DNA from: Deinandra increscens subsp. villosa | Lineage: Eukaryota; Streptophyta; Magnoliopsida; Asterales; Asteraceae | NCBI GenBank assembly: GCA_039602395.1 | Contig: JBCNJP010000003.1 | Coordinates: 68,669,917-68,733,916, forward strand | DNA length: 64,000 nucleotides | Reading direction: 5' to 3' | In this document: positions 1-11,639 of the stretch, in pieces | Layout: each line of letters opens with the position of its first letter | Numbering within the stretch: the first letter of the stretch is position 1 | The notes under the pieces: model-generated | Told to the model about the DNA's origin: nothing | Seen by the model: the letters and a program-made list of their open reading frames with translations, nothing else | Database searches by the model: none | Program-made: the position numbers and the translations under genes

Positions 1-92
1 CTCAAAAATTGGCAAAAGTGAGTCCCGGTCCGGTACCCAATGTGTGGGTACGAGTACGAGACGGATACCGGGTACAAAATGCTCATCCCTAG
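1..92. mobile_element. Possible hAT-type transposon end (partial)
   Basis: Read on the minus strand, this stretch begins TAGGGATGAGCATTT and runs into GGTACC/CGGGTACC-rich sequence, a layout often seen at the ends of plant hAT elements. The rest lies outside the window, so neither the other terminus nor the 8-bp duplication can be checked. The call rests only on this terminal look. Confidence 0.35.
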
Positions 93-794
93 CTTGAGGA
101 GCTAAATATTTAAGATTTGGAGCTTGATTGGGTTGCCACTTCATCTCGGTTCTTGTTCTTCATCTTTTTATATTTTTGTTTCTTGATGGTGCATGAGCTA
201 AAGACTCGATCTTTATTGCTTAGATACATCATCATGCTTGGCTAGTTTCTCTTTGTATCACCTAGGATTCGATATATCTTGACATATTTTTGATTGTTTG
301 GATTGTCCCTTTGTTTATGAGTATGTGTGAATATTTTAGTTAAAACTTTAATTTTTATCTCTTATAATGTGTTTGTATGTCCATTTGTATTGATGATATC
401 TAGTTATCTTTAGGTTATTTAATCTAGGGCATGAGACCTAACCCGGTGATTGATGGATTTTAAGATATTGTTTGTTCAGTTGATGTGCAACCTTAGATTT
501 GGATCCGAATAAAAGGCTTCCAGCCTATGTTAGAATCTTTCCTTTTAACTAATGAGTTGATCGTATTCTATGCGACCATTAGGTACATCTTCTTAGTGGT
601 ATTTAGGCGGTTCTATCTTATAAGTAGGATTTAATTAGAGTTTGCTTCATAGTCTTAGGTGGCTAACGTGTGTCTATAGTGTTAGTTTTCATTTGATTGT
701 GGGATTAGCAAACCTCAGATAGGTTTTTAATTCGTTCTAGAACTTCACGCAGCTGTTGGTTCTTTATAGTAGTAGGGTTCTAGGGTAGCCAGAC
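93..794. other. Noncoding LTR- or leader-like tract, interrupted by element 1
   Basis: No coding frame is convincing. The tract is AT-rich and resembles the untranslated part of a plant LTR element in style. It ends in CAGAC at 790-794, the same 5 bp found after element 1 at 27543-27547. Its original continuation is therefore at 27548. Confidence 0.4.
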
Positions 795-3448
795 TGTGAC
801 GCCCACTCCCAGACTTGGCCGTAGGAGCGGTCACGCATCGGATTTACTCATGAACACAAGGTACAACAGAGATAACTAAAGCATACGAAATTAAAACATT
901 TATTCATATGCCAAGCATTACATAGTAAGAGAGATAAATACAAAAGAGAAATAAATATCTCCATGCCAGTCTTTGAAAATGTCTTCTCTTGATAGCTTGA
1001 CATTGTCTTGATAATGTACGCCCCCTAGTTCCTGCTCACATCTCAGCCTTCCCTTTTCGATCCGAAGGTCCAGCCTCATCTGACATACATAACTTAACAA
1101 GTCAGCTTACGCTGGTGAGTTCTACGTTTTTGGAAAACTTTACCTTTCGAAGGCACTTAGGTCTGTCAAACACATTTCTGCAATTAGAAAATTAAACACA
1201 CAGCATATAGCACATATATTCACATACCCTAACCTCGTGAATAGACTAACCTTCTGTTGCTTTGTCATCCTTGTCTCACATTAAGAACGTATCCTAATGT
1301 TAAGTGCTATCTTAGGGAAATAGTGTTCTATTTGCCTTATGAACACATCGTGTAGCAACGGTCCCTTAGTTTTGACACTATATAGCTTTGAAGCTTTCTG
1401 GCTTTGACGCCGCTTAGCTTTAACGCTTTCTGGCTTTGACGCCGCTTATCTTTGACGCTTTCTGGCTTTGACGCCTCTTAGCTTTGACGCTTTCTGGCTT
1501 TGACGCCGCTTAGCTTTGACGCTTGGTTTCAGAAGCCCCTTACTCACCAATCTTTTCTCGATTACCATCCTTAATCTATTCTACTAGAAACATCGAAATG
1601 ACAATCTATCTTTCCTCTAATCATCACCATACAATCAATACATATAACAAGCAATTATTTTAATTGAGAGTATTTTCACAAAACGTTATGTATATCAGCC
1701 CAAAACGGTATAAAGCATTTAAACAATTTAAAAGAAGGCTCATAGAACTGACCTTAGGTTGCGAAGTAGTTTCTTGCCTTATTCCTTCGTGAAACTAACT
1801 TGCTTTAACGTGATGTTCCTAGCAAGACATCCTAGAGGTTACAAATGGTCATTAAGACTAACCCTTTAACCCAAACCCAACCACTTGTTGGTTTAACATT
1901 CATTTGTCAAAAATGACCGTTTTGCCATTTGCGGGAAAAAGTATTCTTTTAGTGATATTTATGAAGATGTGCATTCCTATAAGTAAACGCTCACTCCGAG
2001 ATCGCCCAGTGAAGCGTTTGCCATGTCCCAGTTGGGATTTATGCGACAACGCCACTATGCCAAAAACCCTAGTGTACAGGTGCCACCCTTCCAGTCCGCA
2101 CCAACTTCTAGATATCCGAGTAACTCGGTACATTCAATACTTTATCAAAACCCATGTTTTAACTTATATATACTTAGTTCATATATATAATTATGTTCTT
2201 TTGTTGAATATTATTACCCTTGCCCAAGCCTTTATGCCCTTGATGAGTGATTCTCATGACCGACCGTATAGGCGTTATCACGACCAGGAGGCGGGATTAC
2301 TATGAGATATCACCCATATTTGTGTTTTAGTTTGGTGATGATCATGACCGACCGTATAGGCGTTATCACGACCAGGAGGCGGAATTACTATGATTAAAAC
2401 ACCAATGTTTATGTTCTTGTTCTTGGTTTACTTGTTCTTGATAAACTAACATGGTGAAACCATACCAACCCTTCTTTAAACATGAAATTAACTTAAAACA
2501 TTTTATTCTAAGGCTTCATACCAAATTTCAACCCATGATTCCCACTAGAACTCCCAATCTCAACAAAACATGTTTAAGAACCTTAATCTTGCATTATTCT
2601 TAAAAGGCATATCTAAGTGTTATGAATCATGAAATTAATTGAAGGATTATGTTAAACATACCTTAAGTTGATCTATTCCAGAAGATGGGCTCCTAACTCC
2701 CTTTGAATCTTCAAAAATGCAAGCTAGAGTGTTCTTGGTGTTCTTGAGGTTTCTTAGAGGTTTTAGGTTGATTTTAGGTGAATTAGCAAGGAAAATGGAT
2801 GGATTTATGGCCTATTTATAGCCAAACACTCCTAACCTGATACTTACACATGGCATGATGACTAAGCATTAATTTTGACACCTAAGGGTGGTGAACATGA
2901 CACATGGCAAGTGAATATGACACTAAATCAACCAAAAAATGACACTTGTCATGAGCTCCTCTTTTGCTTTTCAAACAAGCCTAGAACTTTCCCAAATGCC
3001 ATCTTTAACCCTCGAACTTATATAAAACATGCATCTAAGGTTCCTAAATATCCTAATATTTTTTTCTTATAATCATCTAAGCCTCGGGACACGTAAAACG
3101 ATAAGATAAACTTAATTATTTATCTAACTGTTATTCCGATTTCGCCTATATTTCTTTGTATCAAATATCTTCGCAACTACGTATTCACCTATATCATCAT
3201 GTGTATACATGTATCACTAATATAACTCATATATATTATATATTTAACATGCAAACACGTATTTTTTTCTTAATAATCTAATCCGATAAACACTTACCTT
3301 ATGCGTCGTTTATTGTTATAACTTCGAATACGCATTTCTTAACATTTTAACATGTTAATCACATAAACACATATACGACACATATTTTCACATATAAAAA
3401 TATATAAACACATATATATTTATTACCTTTAGATTTTTGGGTGTTACA
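795..3448 (-). repeat. 3' LTR of element 1
   Basis: About 2.65 kb, nearly colinear with 24914-27542. It holds a 32-bp tandem repeat (about 1384-1524), a duplicated segment of about 88 bp around 2257-2394, and on the minus strand a TATA-like CTATAAATAGG near 2811-2822. Compared with the 5' copy it has an extra tract of about 30 bp near 2777-2808, fewer units of a 9-bp repeat, and the full terminal 60 bp that the 5' copy lacks. Confidence 0.85.
1384..1524 (-). repeat. 32-bp tandem repeat in element 1 LTR
   Basis: About four units of 32 bp built from the word CTTTGACGC alternating with a CTTTCTGG spacer. A corresponding array of about 3.5 units lies at 25441-25568 in the other LTR, with different unit variants. 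Confidence 0.85.
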
Positions 3449-3464
3449 ACTCTCCCCTCCTTAA
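3449..3464 (-). promoter_or_regulatory. Polypurine tract of element 1
   Basis: On the minus strand TTAAGGAGGGGAGAGT lies immediately before the TGTAACACCC start of the 3' LTR. This is the expected plus-strand DNA priming site for reverse transcription. Confidence 0.8.
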
Positions 3465-3489
3465 ACAAGGTTTCGTCCTCGAAACCTGT

Positions 3490-4000
3490 TCAGGCTTCAA
3501 ACAACTCAGGATGAGATTTTCGCATCTCGTCCTCTCTTTCCCATGTAGACTCAGAACCCTTCTTGTGCATCCATTGCACCCTAATCATTGGAATGGTCTT
3601 ATTCCTAAGCCTTTTCTCATATTGATCTATAATAGCAACAGGCCTTTCTACAAGTGACAACGTGTTATCGATTTCTATCTCATCCATGGGTATTATTTGC
3701 GACTCATCTACTACACACTTCCTTAAGTGTGATACATGAAATGTTGGGTGAATCCCAGACATTTCCTCAGGTAGGTCTAGTCGATAGGCAACTTCTCCTA
3801 CACGTTCAACATTTAAAAGGTCCTACGAACCTCGGGCCTAGCTTGCCCCTCTTGCGAAAGCAAATAATATTCTTCCAAGGGGATACTTTTAATAACACGA
3901 AGTCTCCTACTTGGAACTTTATCGGCCTCCTCCTCTTATCTGCATATGACTTTTTTCGATCTTGAGCAGCCTTTAGTCGTGCCTTGATCGCATCAAGGTT
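3490..4000 (-). pseudogene. Integrase C-terminus and chromodomain, element 1
   Basis: The intact stretch 3762-3490 encodes a 90-residue tail with HVSHLRKCV, then a region ending in IRVQWMHKKG...STWERE, the pattern of the C-terminal chromodomain of plant chromoviruses, thought to guide integration to particular chromatin. Between 4000 and 3762 the frame is shifted and contains stops, although RGKLGPR-like remnants can be read. It continues the pol region upstream at 4001-5182. Confidence 0.8.
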
Positions 4001-5182
4001 TCAAGCCATGTTCTGAACCTCATCCTTGCTTCCTAGCTCTCGCTGGCCTACTTCACCCCAACACACTGGAGTTCTACATCTCCTACCATACAACATTTCG
4101 AATGGTGGCATACATATACTAGCATGATAACTATTGTTGTATGAGAACTCTGCCAGGTGTAGGTGACTATCCCAACTTCCTCTAAAGTCAATAATGCATG
4201 CACGCAACATATCTTCCAAAGTTTGTATCGTTCTCTCACTTTGTCCATCCGTCTGAGGATGATATGCCGTGCTAATATGCAATCTTGACCCCATTTGCTC
4301 ATGGAATTTCTTCCAAAACCGCGACGTGAACCGTTTATCCCTATCAGAAACAATAGTTACCGGCACTCCGTGTTGAGCAATAATGTCCTTTGTAAACAAT
4401 GTAGCTAGCTCTTCAGAAGAATGTGTTTCTTTAATGGGTAAGAAACGAGCACTCTTTGTTAGTCTGTCCACTATCACCCAGATGGTGTCATAACCTTTAG
4501 CCGTTTTGGGTAGCTTGGTTATGAAGTCCATCGTGATATGCTCCCACTTCCACTCGGAAATTTTCAAAGGTTGAAGCTTTCCATAAGGCTTCTGATGCTC
4601 AGCTTTAACCTTTGCGCAAGTCAAACACCTATTCACATATTGCATGACATTAAACTTCATACCCGGCCACCAATAGTCTCGTTTTAAGTCTTGGTACATC
4701 TTGGTTGCACCAGGATGAATTGAATAGCGTGACTTATGAGCTTCATCTAAGATCTTACCGTGAATCTCACCTAAAAGCGGTACCCACATTCGACCGTACC
4801 TAGTCTTAACTCCAAACTCGTTTTCTACTAAGCTTCCAACTTGTCCTACCATCCTTTCCTTCTTAACGTTATCGTCCTTCAACGCCTCGTACTGATCTCT
4901 TTGAAGTTGGACCAGAAAATCAGGAGTAACGACTAACTTATATGACTTCTCCCTGATTGGAGGATGATCCTCCTTTCTACTCAAATCATCGGCCACTACG
5001 TTGGCCTTACCTGGGTGATACATAATCTCACAGTCGTAATCCTTGATCAACTCTAACCATCTACGCTGCCTCATATTAAGATCCTTTTGCTCGAAGAAGT
5101 ACCTTAAACTCTTATGATCAGTGTAGATGGTACACTTTACCCCCGTACAAATAATGCCTCCATATCTTGAGAGCAAACACAA
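4001..5182 (-). pseudogene. RNase H C-terminus and integrase of element 1 pol
   Basis: The start is the RNase H tail (TDHKSLRYFFEQKDLNMRQRR). The integrase zinc-binding segment follows (EAHKSRYSIHPG, then CLTCAKVKAEHQ). The catalytic core comes next: HITMDFITKLPK with the first Asp, VSDRDKRF with the second, and TDGQSERTIQTLE with the conserved Glu. All three DDE acidic residues are therefore visible. A frameshift in a run of C near 5145-5155 separates this frame from the RT frame (overlap 5118-5182). The frame ends at a premature stop at 4001, before the chromodomain. Confidence 0.88.
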
Positions 5183-6446
5183 TGGCCGCCAACTCTAAGT
5201 CATGAGTTGGATAGTTTGTCTCATGAGGTTTTAGTTGCCTTGATGCGTAGGCAATGACCTTGCCCCGCTGCATCAAAACACAACCTAAGCCTTGATAAGA
5301 AGCATCAGAGTACACTACCAAATAATCAGACCCATCCGGTAAGGATAATACCGGTGCCTGAGTCAATCTGGCTTTTAACTCCTCAAACGCACTCTGCTGA
5401 CTTGGTCCCCATAAGAACTTAGTGTCCTTCTTGGTTAGCTTAGTTAGTGGCATTGCAATCCTCGAAAAATCTTGAATAAATCTACGATAATAGCCGGCAA
5501 GTCCTAAGAAACTACGAGTCTCTAAAGGCGTCTTAGGTGGCTTCCAACTCATTATCGTCTCAATCTTTGTTGGATCTATAAGGATGCCATCCGTGTTTAT
5601 AACATGACCAAGGAACTGGACTTCCTTAAGCCAAAACGCACATTTTGAAAACTTGGTATATAGCTTTTCCTTCCTTAAGGTATCTAGAACCTCTTTTAGA
5701 TGCATCGCGTGATCCTGCTCATTCCTGGAATAAATTAAAATGTCATCTATGAACACAATTACAAATCGGTCCAACATAAGTCGACACACTCTATTCATGA
5801 GATCCATGAAAGCTCCAGGGGCATTGGTCAACCCAAATGACATTACCAGAAATTCATAATGACCATAACGCGTGCGAAAAGCTGTCTTTTCGATATCTTC
5901 ATCCCTAATCTTAAGATGATGATACCCTGACCTTAGATCTATCTTAGAGAACCAACTCGCTCCTTGTAGCTGGTCGAATAAATCGTCGATCCTAGGCAAA
6001 GGATATCTATTCTTAATGGTTAGCTTATTTAGATCCCTATGGTCGATGCACATTCTCATGCTTCCATCTTTCTTTCTGACAAAAAGCACTGGAGCACCCC
6101 AAGGTGAGATGCTTGGCCTTATAAACCCTTTGTCAAGCAAGTCTTCTAATTGTGACATCAACTCTTTCATCTCTGATGGAGCTAAGCTATAAGGTGACTT
6201 CGCTACGGGTTGGGCTCCTGGCACTAAGTCGATCCTAAACTTTATCTCTCGATCGGGAGGAATGCCGGGTAGTTCTTCTGGAAACACGTCTGGAAATTGG
6301 CATACTACCGGCACATCTTTTAGCTCCTTAGTCTTCACCCTCGAAACGATAGCATAAGCAAGGTACACCTTGCACCCTCGACTTATGAACTTCTGCGCCT
6401 TGATCATTGAAATGATCTTAACTGCTGAGCTATCACAATCTCCATA
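5118..6446 (-). pseudogene. Reverse transcriptase and RNase H of element 1 pol
   Basis: A long minus-strand frame with standard Ty3/gypsy RT motifs: LLDKGFIRPSISPWGAPVLFVRKKDG-type entry, CIDHRDLNKLTIKNRYPLPR, FSKIDLRSGYHHL, FGLTNAPGAF and the active site FIDDILIYS near 5738-5755. RNase H follows with VVYSDASYQGLGCVLMQ. The upstream sequence to 6446 is still coding and joins in frame, across the K copy 1 insertion, to the protease region at 12050. The frame is lost near 5145. Confidence 0.9.
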
Positions 6447-6769
6447 TGTAGAGGCTAGATTATAAGGCTTGTAAGAGTATGGGATAATAAGTATTATCCG
6501 AAGGGAACTCGAGGATGATACTTATTATCTAATGGAAAAGACTTCCTCCGTCAGATCTTGTAATATTAAACATGTTGGGCTGGGCTTAGAGGGTTTCATT
6601 AGAATCATAGGCTAGTTTGCTATTGTATTTAGGCTCGTTTATGATTGGGTTTGGGTTTACTATTGGGTTTATGATCCACACGGGGCCCAATAGTAAACCC
6701 ATTGGGTGCCTATATAAACCCTTATGTTTATGATCAATGTAAGCTTTGGAGATGCTGGTCACGATTTCA
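6447..6769 (+). repeat. 5' LTR of K copy 1, truncated and carrying an 86-bp internal copy
   Basis: It matches the 3' LTR (11640-) from TGTAGAGG to CACGATTTCA, but the 3' half of the LTR, the primer-binding site and the leader start are missing. Bases 6475-6560 are an insertion identical to 10713-10798. A TATA-like TATATAAA lies at 6711-6718, preceded by 15-bp inverted repeat arms at 6653-6667 and 6686-6700. Confidence 0.85.
6475..6560 (+). repeat. 86-bp copy of the element's own 3' region inside the 5' LTR
   Basis: By eye it is identical to 10713-10798 over all 86 bases. It interrupts the LTR between GCTTGTAA and TAATATTAAA, which are contiguous in the 3' LTR and in copies 2 and 3. CTTG is shared at the right junction. 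Confidence 0.9.
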
Positions 6770-7313
6770 AGAAATGATTTCTATCGTGTTTACGATCCGG
6801 AGTTGTGTGTTTACGATTGTACTTTGATCGTGATCGGTGTTTACGATCATTTCTGATCGTAATCGGGTGTTTACGATTTTGGTGGATCGGAATCAGTGTT
6901 TACGACTCATTTGGATCGGATACGCTGTTTACGATTAAGGGTTATCAAAATCAAGTTTACGACTGAAGGTGTTTACGATCCACAGGTGATTACGATCGTA
7001 AATAGGGTTTACGATTGGAAACAGGATTTGCGGCAAAAAGTCACTATTTCACACTTTCACGAAAACGGGCGTAACTTTTGACTTGTTTGGAGTTAGAGGC
7101 TCAAATTTGAACACGACGTTCGTGACACCGAGCCCCAGAATTACCCCAGACTAACGTCCAGGGGAGCTCGTTTGGAACCCCAAATTTCACTCCGAAGGCC
7201 TCCGTTTTTTAGTTTTAAGTTTTTGACACTATTCTTTGAATAGTACTTTTGCCGATTTTGTCGTTTTTGCCGATTTTTCAAAATTTTCAGAAGTTGCATA
7301 TCTATTTAGGAAA
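6770..7313 (+). promoter_or_regulatory. K copy 1 leader with GTTTACGA array
   Basis: Nine exact GTTTACGA words occur between about 6785 and 7020, often followed by TCGGAATC-like sequence. The rest, to the ATG at 7314, has no long frame and ends TTTTCAGAAGTTGCATATC. The same layout is at 57455-57891 and, reversed, at 55007-55470. Confidence 0.8.
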
Positions 7314-9260
7314 ATGAGTTCAGTGGTTGAAAAAAATAATTTGGTTGAGAACAAGGATGATTTCGCAGCTGAAGTTGACAATACTGAGATATGCCCCAAT
7401 CCTACTTGTGCTCGTATAATTCCTGGACTTAGGCAAATTTGTAAAAATTATCAGATAGAATTATTTGAGATAAAATGCGAAAGGATTTCTTTTAAGGGTA
7501 GATGGAAAAAGAATGAGGAGAAAGTAAAAGCTCAAAAACTAGACATTGTGAAATATCAAAAGCTAGCAACAGAGAAGACTATTTTATATGATCAGGCTAA
7601 GATTGAGATTGGTGAGCTAAAGAAGCAACTGGATGAACTGCAACAAAAATATAACGAACTGCAGGTCAAGTATGATTGCAATCAGGAAAGAAATAAGCGA
7701 ATGTTAAATGCTGGAAAGGAATTGTCACATGCTGTTGTCACGGGTCAAGTTGGGAAAGACACAACTGGGTTCGGGTCAGAGAAATCTGATAAGTCCTTAG
7801 CTGCAAACAGCATTATTCCTCCACCAGTTCCCAGAGACATTGTAGGAATACTTCTTAGTGAGGATCAAGTTGAACGAACCAAATCTGATTATAGAGAAGC
7901 TGCTCCTCCTATTGATAGTGTCTTGGTTGGAACTACACCAATGACTCAAGAAGAAATTGACAATGAGACAAAAATGACTTATGGTGAAGGGAGAATAGAG
8001 GACGTATCAAGAGATGATGCTGAGTGCCAGGAGTATAACAAATGTCACAACTCTAAGTCTGATGAGGCTGGGATAGAGTTGAAACCATACCCTGAAATTG
8101 AAACCCCATACTTCAAGGTAATTGACAAAGTTGAAAGGGAAAAGGTGATCTTGACGACACGGCCTGAGGGGAAGATCTTTATGACATCTGGATCAATATT
8201 TGATCAAGAACCAGATGTAGGATATGAATTACCGTCCTTCTCCTCCAAGTTCAAAGGCATAACCGATGGAGTGATAAGCGAACCTAAAGTTGAGAGGCCA
8301 AAGATCACCATCAAGCATCCAAGCATGAAACCAACAGCTGGAGTGAAGAATGAAAAACTCAAGGGAGTAGATGTGTCTCCCATTTCTTCAGTTGGATCAT
8401 GCAGTTGCTGTTGTAATTGCAAGAATGGTGCTTCAACGTCAAAGAATCAAGGAAGCATAAAGACAGTAAAGACAGGTTCGACATAGGTTTCGACAAACCA
8501 GCAGAAAGTCAAATCTGAAGCTGCAGTCAAAGCAAAGAAGCAGACACAAGGCAAACCAGCTCCATATCAGCCACCAAAGATAAATGGGTACACATCTGAC
8601 TTCTATCTAAAGAAGCAGACTTATTTTAATTGTGGCATCGCTGGTCATATTGCTAGAAACTGTCTTTATCGCCCCTATGAACCCTATTTTCCGAAAAGTC
8701 AAAGGGTTTCATCTCAGGAGTCTGTAAAGTCTAAGCCGATGATGGTGCAGAAACCTAAGGCAATGAAGACTGTTACTCCTAAGGTTAAACCCTCTGATCA
8801 ACATTGGGGTGCTGCCAAAGCTGAAAGAAAATCTTTAAACCAAAACAACAGCTTTCCAAGTTACCAAAATTTTCAGAAAAAGGTGATGAAACCATTTTCA
8901 AAACAACCAAAGTCTGAAAAACCCAAGGTTACCCCTCCCAAGGTAACTAAAACTGTTTTGAAAAATGATTCTAAAATGAAGAAGGTTGAAATACCTAAAG
9001 TCACAACTCCAAAGGAGACTAAAACAAAAACTGTTTTGAAAAATGAATCTAAAACGAAGAAGGTTGAAATACCTAAAGTCACAACTCCAAAAGTGACTAA
9101 AACAAATGTTAAATCACCTGGAACTTGGAAACCAAAAATCAAGGCAGCTCCATCACAACTTCCTGATTTCTCAAAGGGGATGTTCTTACAAGACGTATCC
9201 TTTATTGATTCCTCAGGTGTACCCAGAAAAACAATGGCCTGGGTACCAATGGCTAACTAA
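7314..9260 (+). pseudogene. K family Gag-like ORF (nucleocapsid half), copy 1
   Basis: The frame has 648 codons from ATG 7314, broken only by a TAG at 8484-8486. The translation starts MSSVVEKNN, has a Cys-containing segment (CPNPTCARIIPG), then a Lys/Glu-rich predicted coiled coil at about residues 60-140. A Cys cluster SCSCCCNCKNG, one zinc knuckle, and a tandem Lys-rich repeat built on KKVEIPKVTTPK follow. It ends MAWVPMAN, as copia Gag does just before protease. The knuckle's first Cys is Tyr here (YFNCGIAGHIARNC), while copies 2 and 3 keep CFNC. No capsid domain and no pol are seen. I infer an RNA-binding Gag remnant. Confidence 0.75.
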
Positions 9261-11629
9261 TCTCTCACTCTGTGCAGGAACAGTCAAGGAGGATTATCAG
9301 TAACGTTTTTATTACTAATTTGGTTGTTGATAAGTGATTGTTCCAGGCACAGTTTAGGAGACGTATCTTCATGTCATGTCAAGTAATCTATACAATGGAA
9401 GGTATGTCTCTTTGAGAGGTAAAATGTCAAAATCAGCATGAAAGGTACTGTTCTTAACTTGGTTGTTTGAATGATGAGGCAGTAAAGGGTCTTTTGAGTC
9501 AAACCTATTTCATTAAAGTGTCAATTAAGCTGTTGATTGATTATGTGTTTGACTTCAAATGCAATGAAGTGTGCATGTCATGAAACCCAATTTTCTAAAA
9601 TTTTCAAATCAGTTCTTTGAAAGTTAGCTTGGCCAGATATCTTCAAAATTTTGGGATTTGTTCTTTTAAGTGTGTTTGTTTGTTTTATTCCTTTAAAAAA
9701 AAAACTGAAAAATGATGTTCACAAGATTGTGACATTAAAAATAAAAAAGCAAGGGGAAGAAATGTAAAGATGAAGAAAAAGTTGACCCTCAAAAATAGTG
9801 TGCTTTTCAATTTTTAATTGTTTGTGTCTTGTTTTGAGAAGTTTAGGGGAAGTAAAATGAATATCCGGGTTGGAGATGGCTGACACGCGTAAGGCGGAAG
9901 TGAAAGGCAAGCTCCACGGTGATATGCTCGGTAGGCTCGACCTAAACTTATGACCTCCAATGAAAGTGCAGTGAACTTAAAAGATATATATGTTTAGTTT
10001 CCCATCCCAGGTTGCATGGTTTAAAAGACTGAGTCCTGAAAAAAATGGGTTGAGAGTGGTAATTACCTAGTATTCACTCTCTCACACGCCATGTCTCTGT
10101 TGTCATGACTACACCACATAAGAAAAAGAAATAAAAAAAATAAAAAAAAATGAAAAAAAATGAAAAAGAAAAGAGAATAAATAATCACTCAGTTGGTCTT
10201 CTTTGCGTGCTTAGCGGCCGACCTGATCACCAACTGATGGTTAATAAAATAAGTGGTAATCATAACGGTGTTGCATGGTTCCTCAAGCTGGGGGTTTGTG
10301 AATCCTCAATAAACTCTGAGGTTGGGTAGGTTTTGCTATGTACGCTTGGGTGTGGGGACAATTAAACATGATGGTAATATTGTACTATATTAAGCATGAC
10401 GCATTCGGTTGGGATTAAACGGGTTTGAGTTTAAAGCGGACAAATATACCGGCAATCACCTGGACTAGTTGAGTAACTGAAGCTGAAAAGGGTTCCTCAG
10501 TCAGATTCATACGGTTTGATCCCTTGTAAACTTTCTCATGTTTGGTTTGGTAAGTATTTGTTTAGTTTATATCTTTCGTGTGTGAGTCGTTAATTTTTTT
10601 TTGGTGTGTTTTCGTCTTGGCCATGTCGATTAGAGAAGTCAGAATGTGTTTTTCATGGGTTTTAATGCATGACAATATGCCCCCGACAGATCTTGCCAAA
10701 TTTTAGGGGAAGGAGTATGGGATAATAAGTATTATCCGAAGGGAACTCGAGGATGATACTTATTATCTAATGGAAAAGACTTCCTCCGTCAGATCTTGAC
10801 AAATTTTTAGGGGAAGGAGGGAGGATAATAAGTATTATCCGAAAAGACTTCCATAATACATAGTATCCGAAGGGAACTCGAGGATAATATGTATTATCTC
10901 AGGGGAAGTCCTTAGCTGAGGGGAAGTAATCAGCTAAGGGGAAGTCTTTAGAGGTCTTGGGTTCAGGGGAACTTTATTATCATCAACAGGTGATAACTGG
11001 GTTTTTTACAATGTTAATTACCTTCTAACCCAAAGACCAGTCATCAAATGTCTGGTGGAGTATATTTTTTCAAATGTGTGTCAGACAGGTTGATGATAGA
11101 AAGATGCTGCTGCTGCTGCTCAAAGTTAAAGAACCAACCGGACAAGACTACCATCTGAATAAGCAAGTGTTCAGGGGAAGTTGTTGGTTTCTTTACAAGC
11201 TTCTAAAAGATTATCAAAGAAGATGTTCACAAGCTTAGGGGAAGCAGAAGACTTCAAGTCTCATTGAAGAAAGTGATGCAGAGAGCAGTCAGAGATCATG
11301 AAGATCCAAGTTTAACAATAAAATTCTTCAAAGTTAGGGGTTTTCAAAATTTCAACCCTCTAATTTTTGAAGATTCAAGACAGTTACCGAAGATTCAGCA
11401 AGAACCAGTTCTTTCAAAAGAAGCAAGTCATTGAGAATCCTCCATCTCTTTAACTTGTTCATTTCAAGAAGTTCGAGCTGATGCTGATCAAGAGGAAGTC
11501 CCAAGTGCCCGTTATGAAACCCAATGAAGATTTCTGCGGAAAGAATCTTCATCAGCTTCTTTGCCAGCCAGTCAAGAAGAAGATTTTCAAAGATCAAAGA
11601 CATTTAATATCACAAGCCTACGGGAAGAT
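9261..11629 (+). other. K copy 1 noncoding 3' region
   Basis: About 2.37 kb without a credible ORF; copy 2 has a colinear counterpart at 50700-53080. It contains A/T runs, several AGGGGAAG words between 9843 and 11240 that resemble the real polypurine tract, and a hairpin-rich part (10705-10910) with GGATAATAAGTATTATCC-type inverted repeats. Confidence 0.7.
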
Positions 11630-11639
11630 TGTAGAGGCT
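11630..11639 (+). promoter_or_regulatory. Polypurine tract of K copy 1
   Basis: ACGGGAAGAT lies directly before the TGTAGAGG start of the 3' LTR. In copy 2 the equivalent is CCTAGGGGAAGAT on the minus strand at 50688-50700. Confidence 0.7.

Noticed and set aside
1384..1524. CRISPR-like array (32-bp units)
   Set aside because: The units are contiguous, without unique spacers, inside an LTR of a plant retrotransposon.
1904..2305. 133-residue frame present in both LTRs of element 1 (also 25985-26386)
   Set aside because: It lies in LTR sequence, opposite in orientation to the element, and spans a noncoding tandem duplication. Equal length in both LTRs is expected from their common origin.
4048..4353. 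Separate 101-residue minus-strand protein
   Set aside because: It is an alternative frame of the integrase core encoded by 5182-4001.
8873..9142. Hydrophobic minus-strand frames opposite the K Gag ORF (also 53199-53480, 59398-59700)
   Set aside because: They are the reverse complement of the Lys-rich KVTTPK repeats, which gives Leu/Val/Phe-rich shadows.
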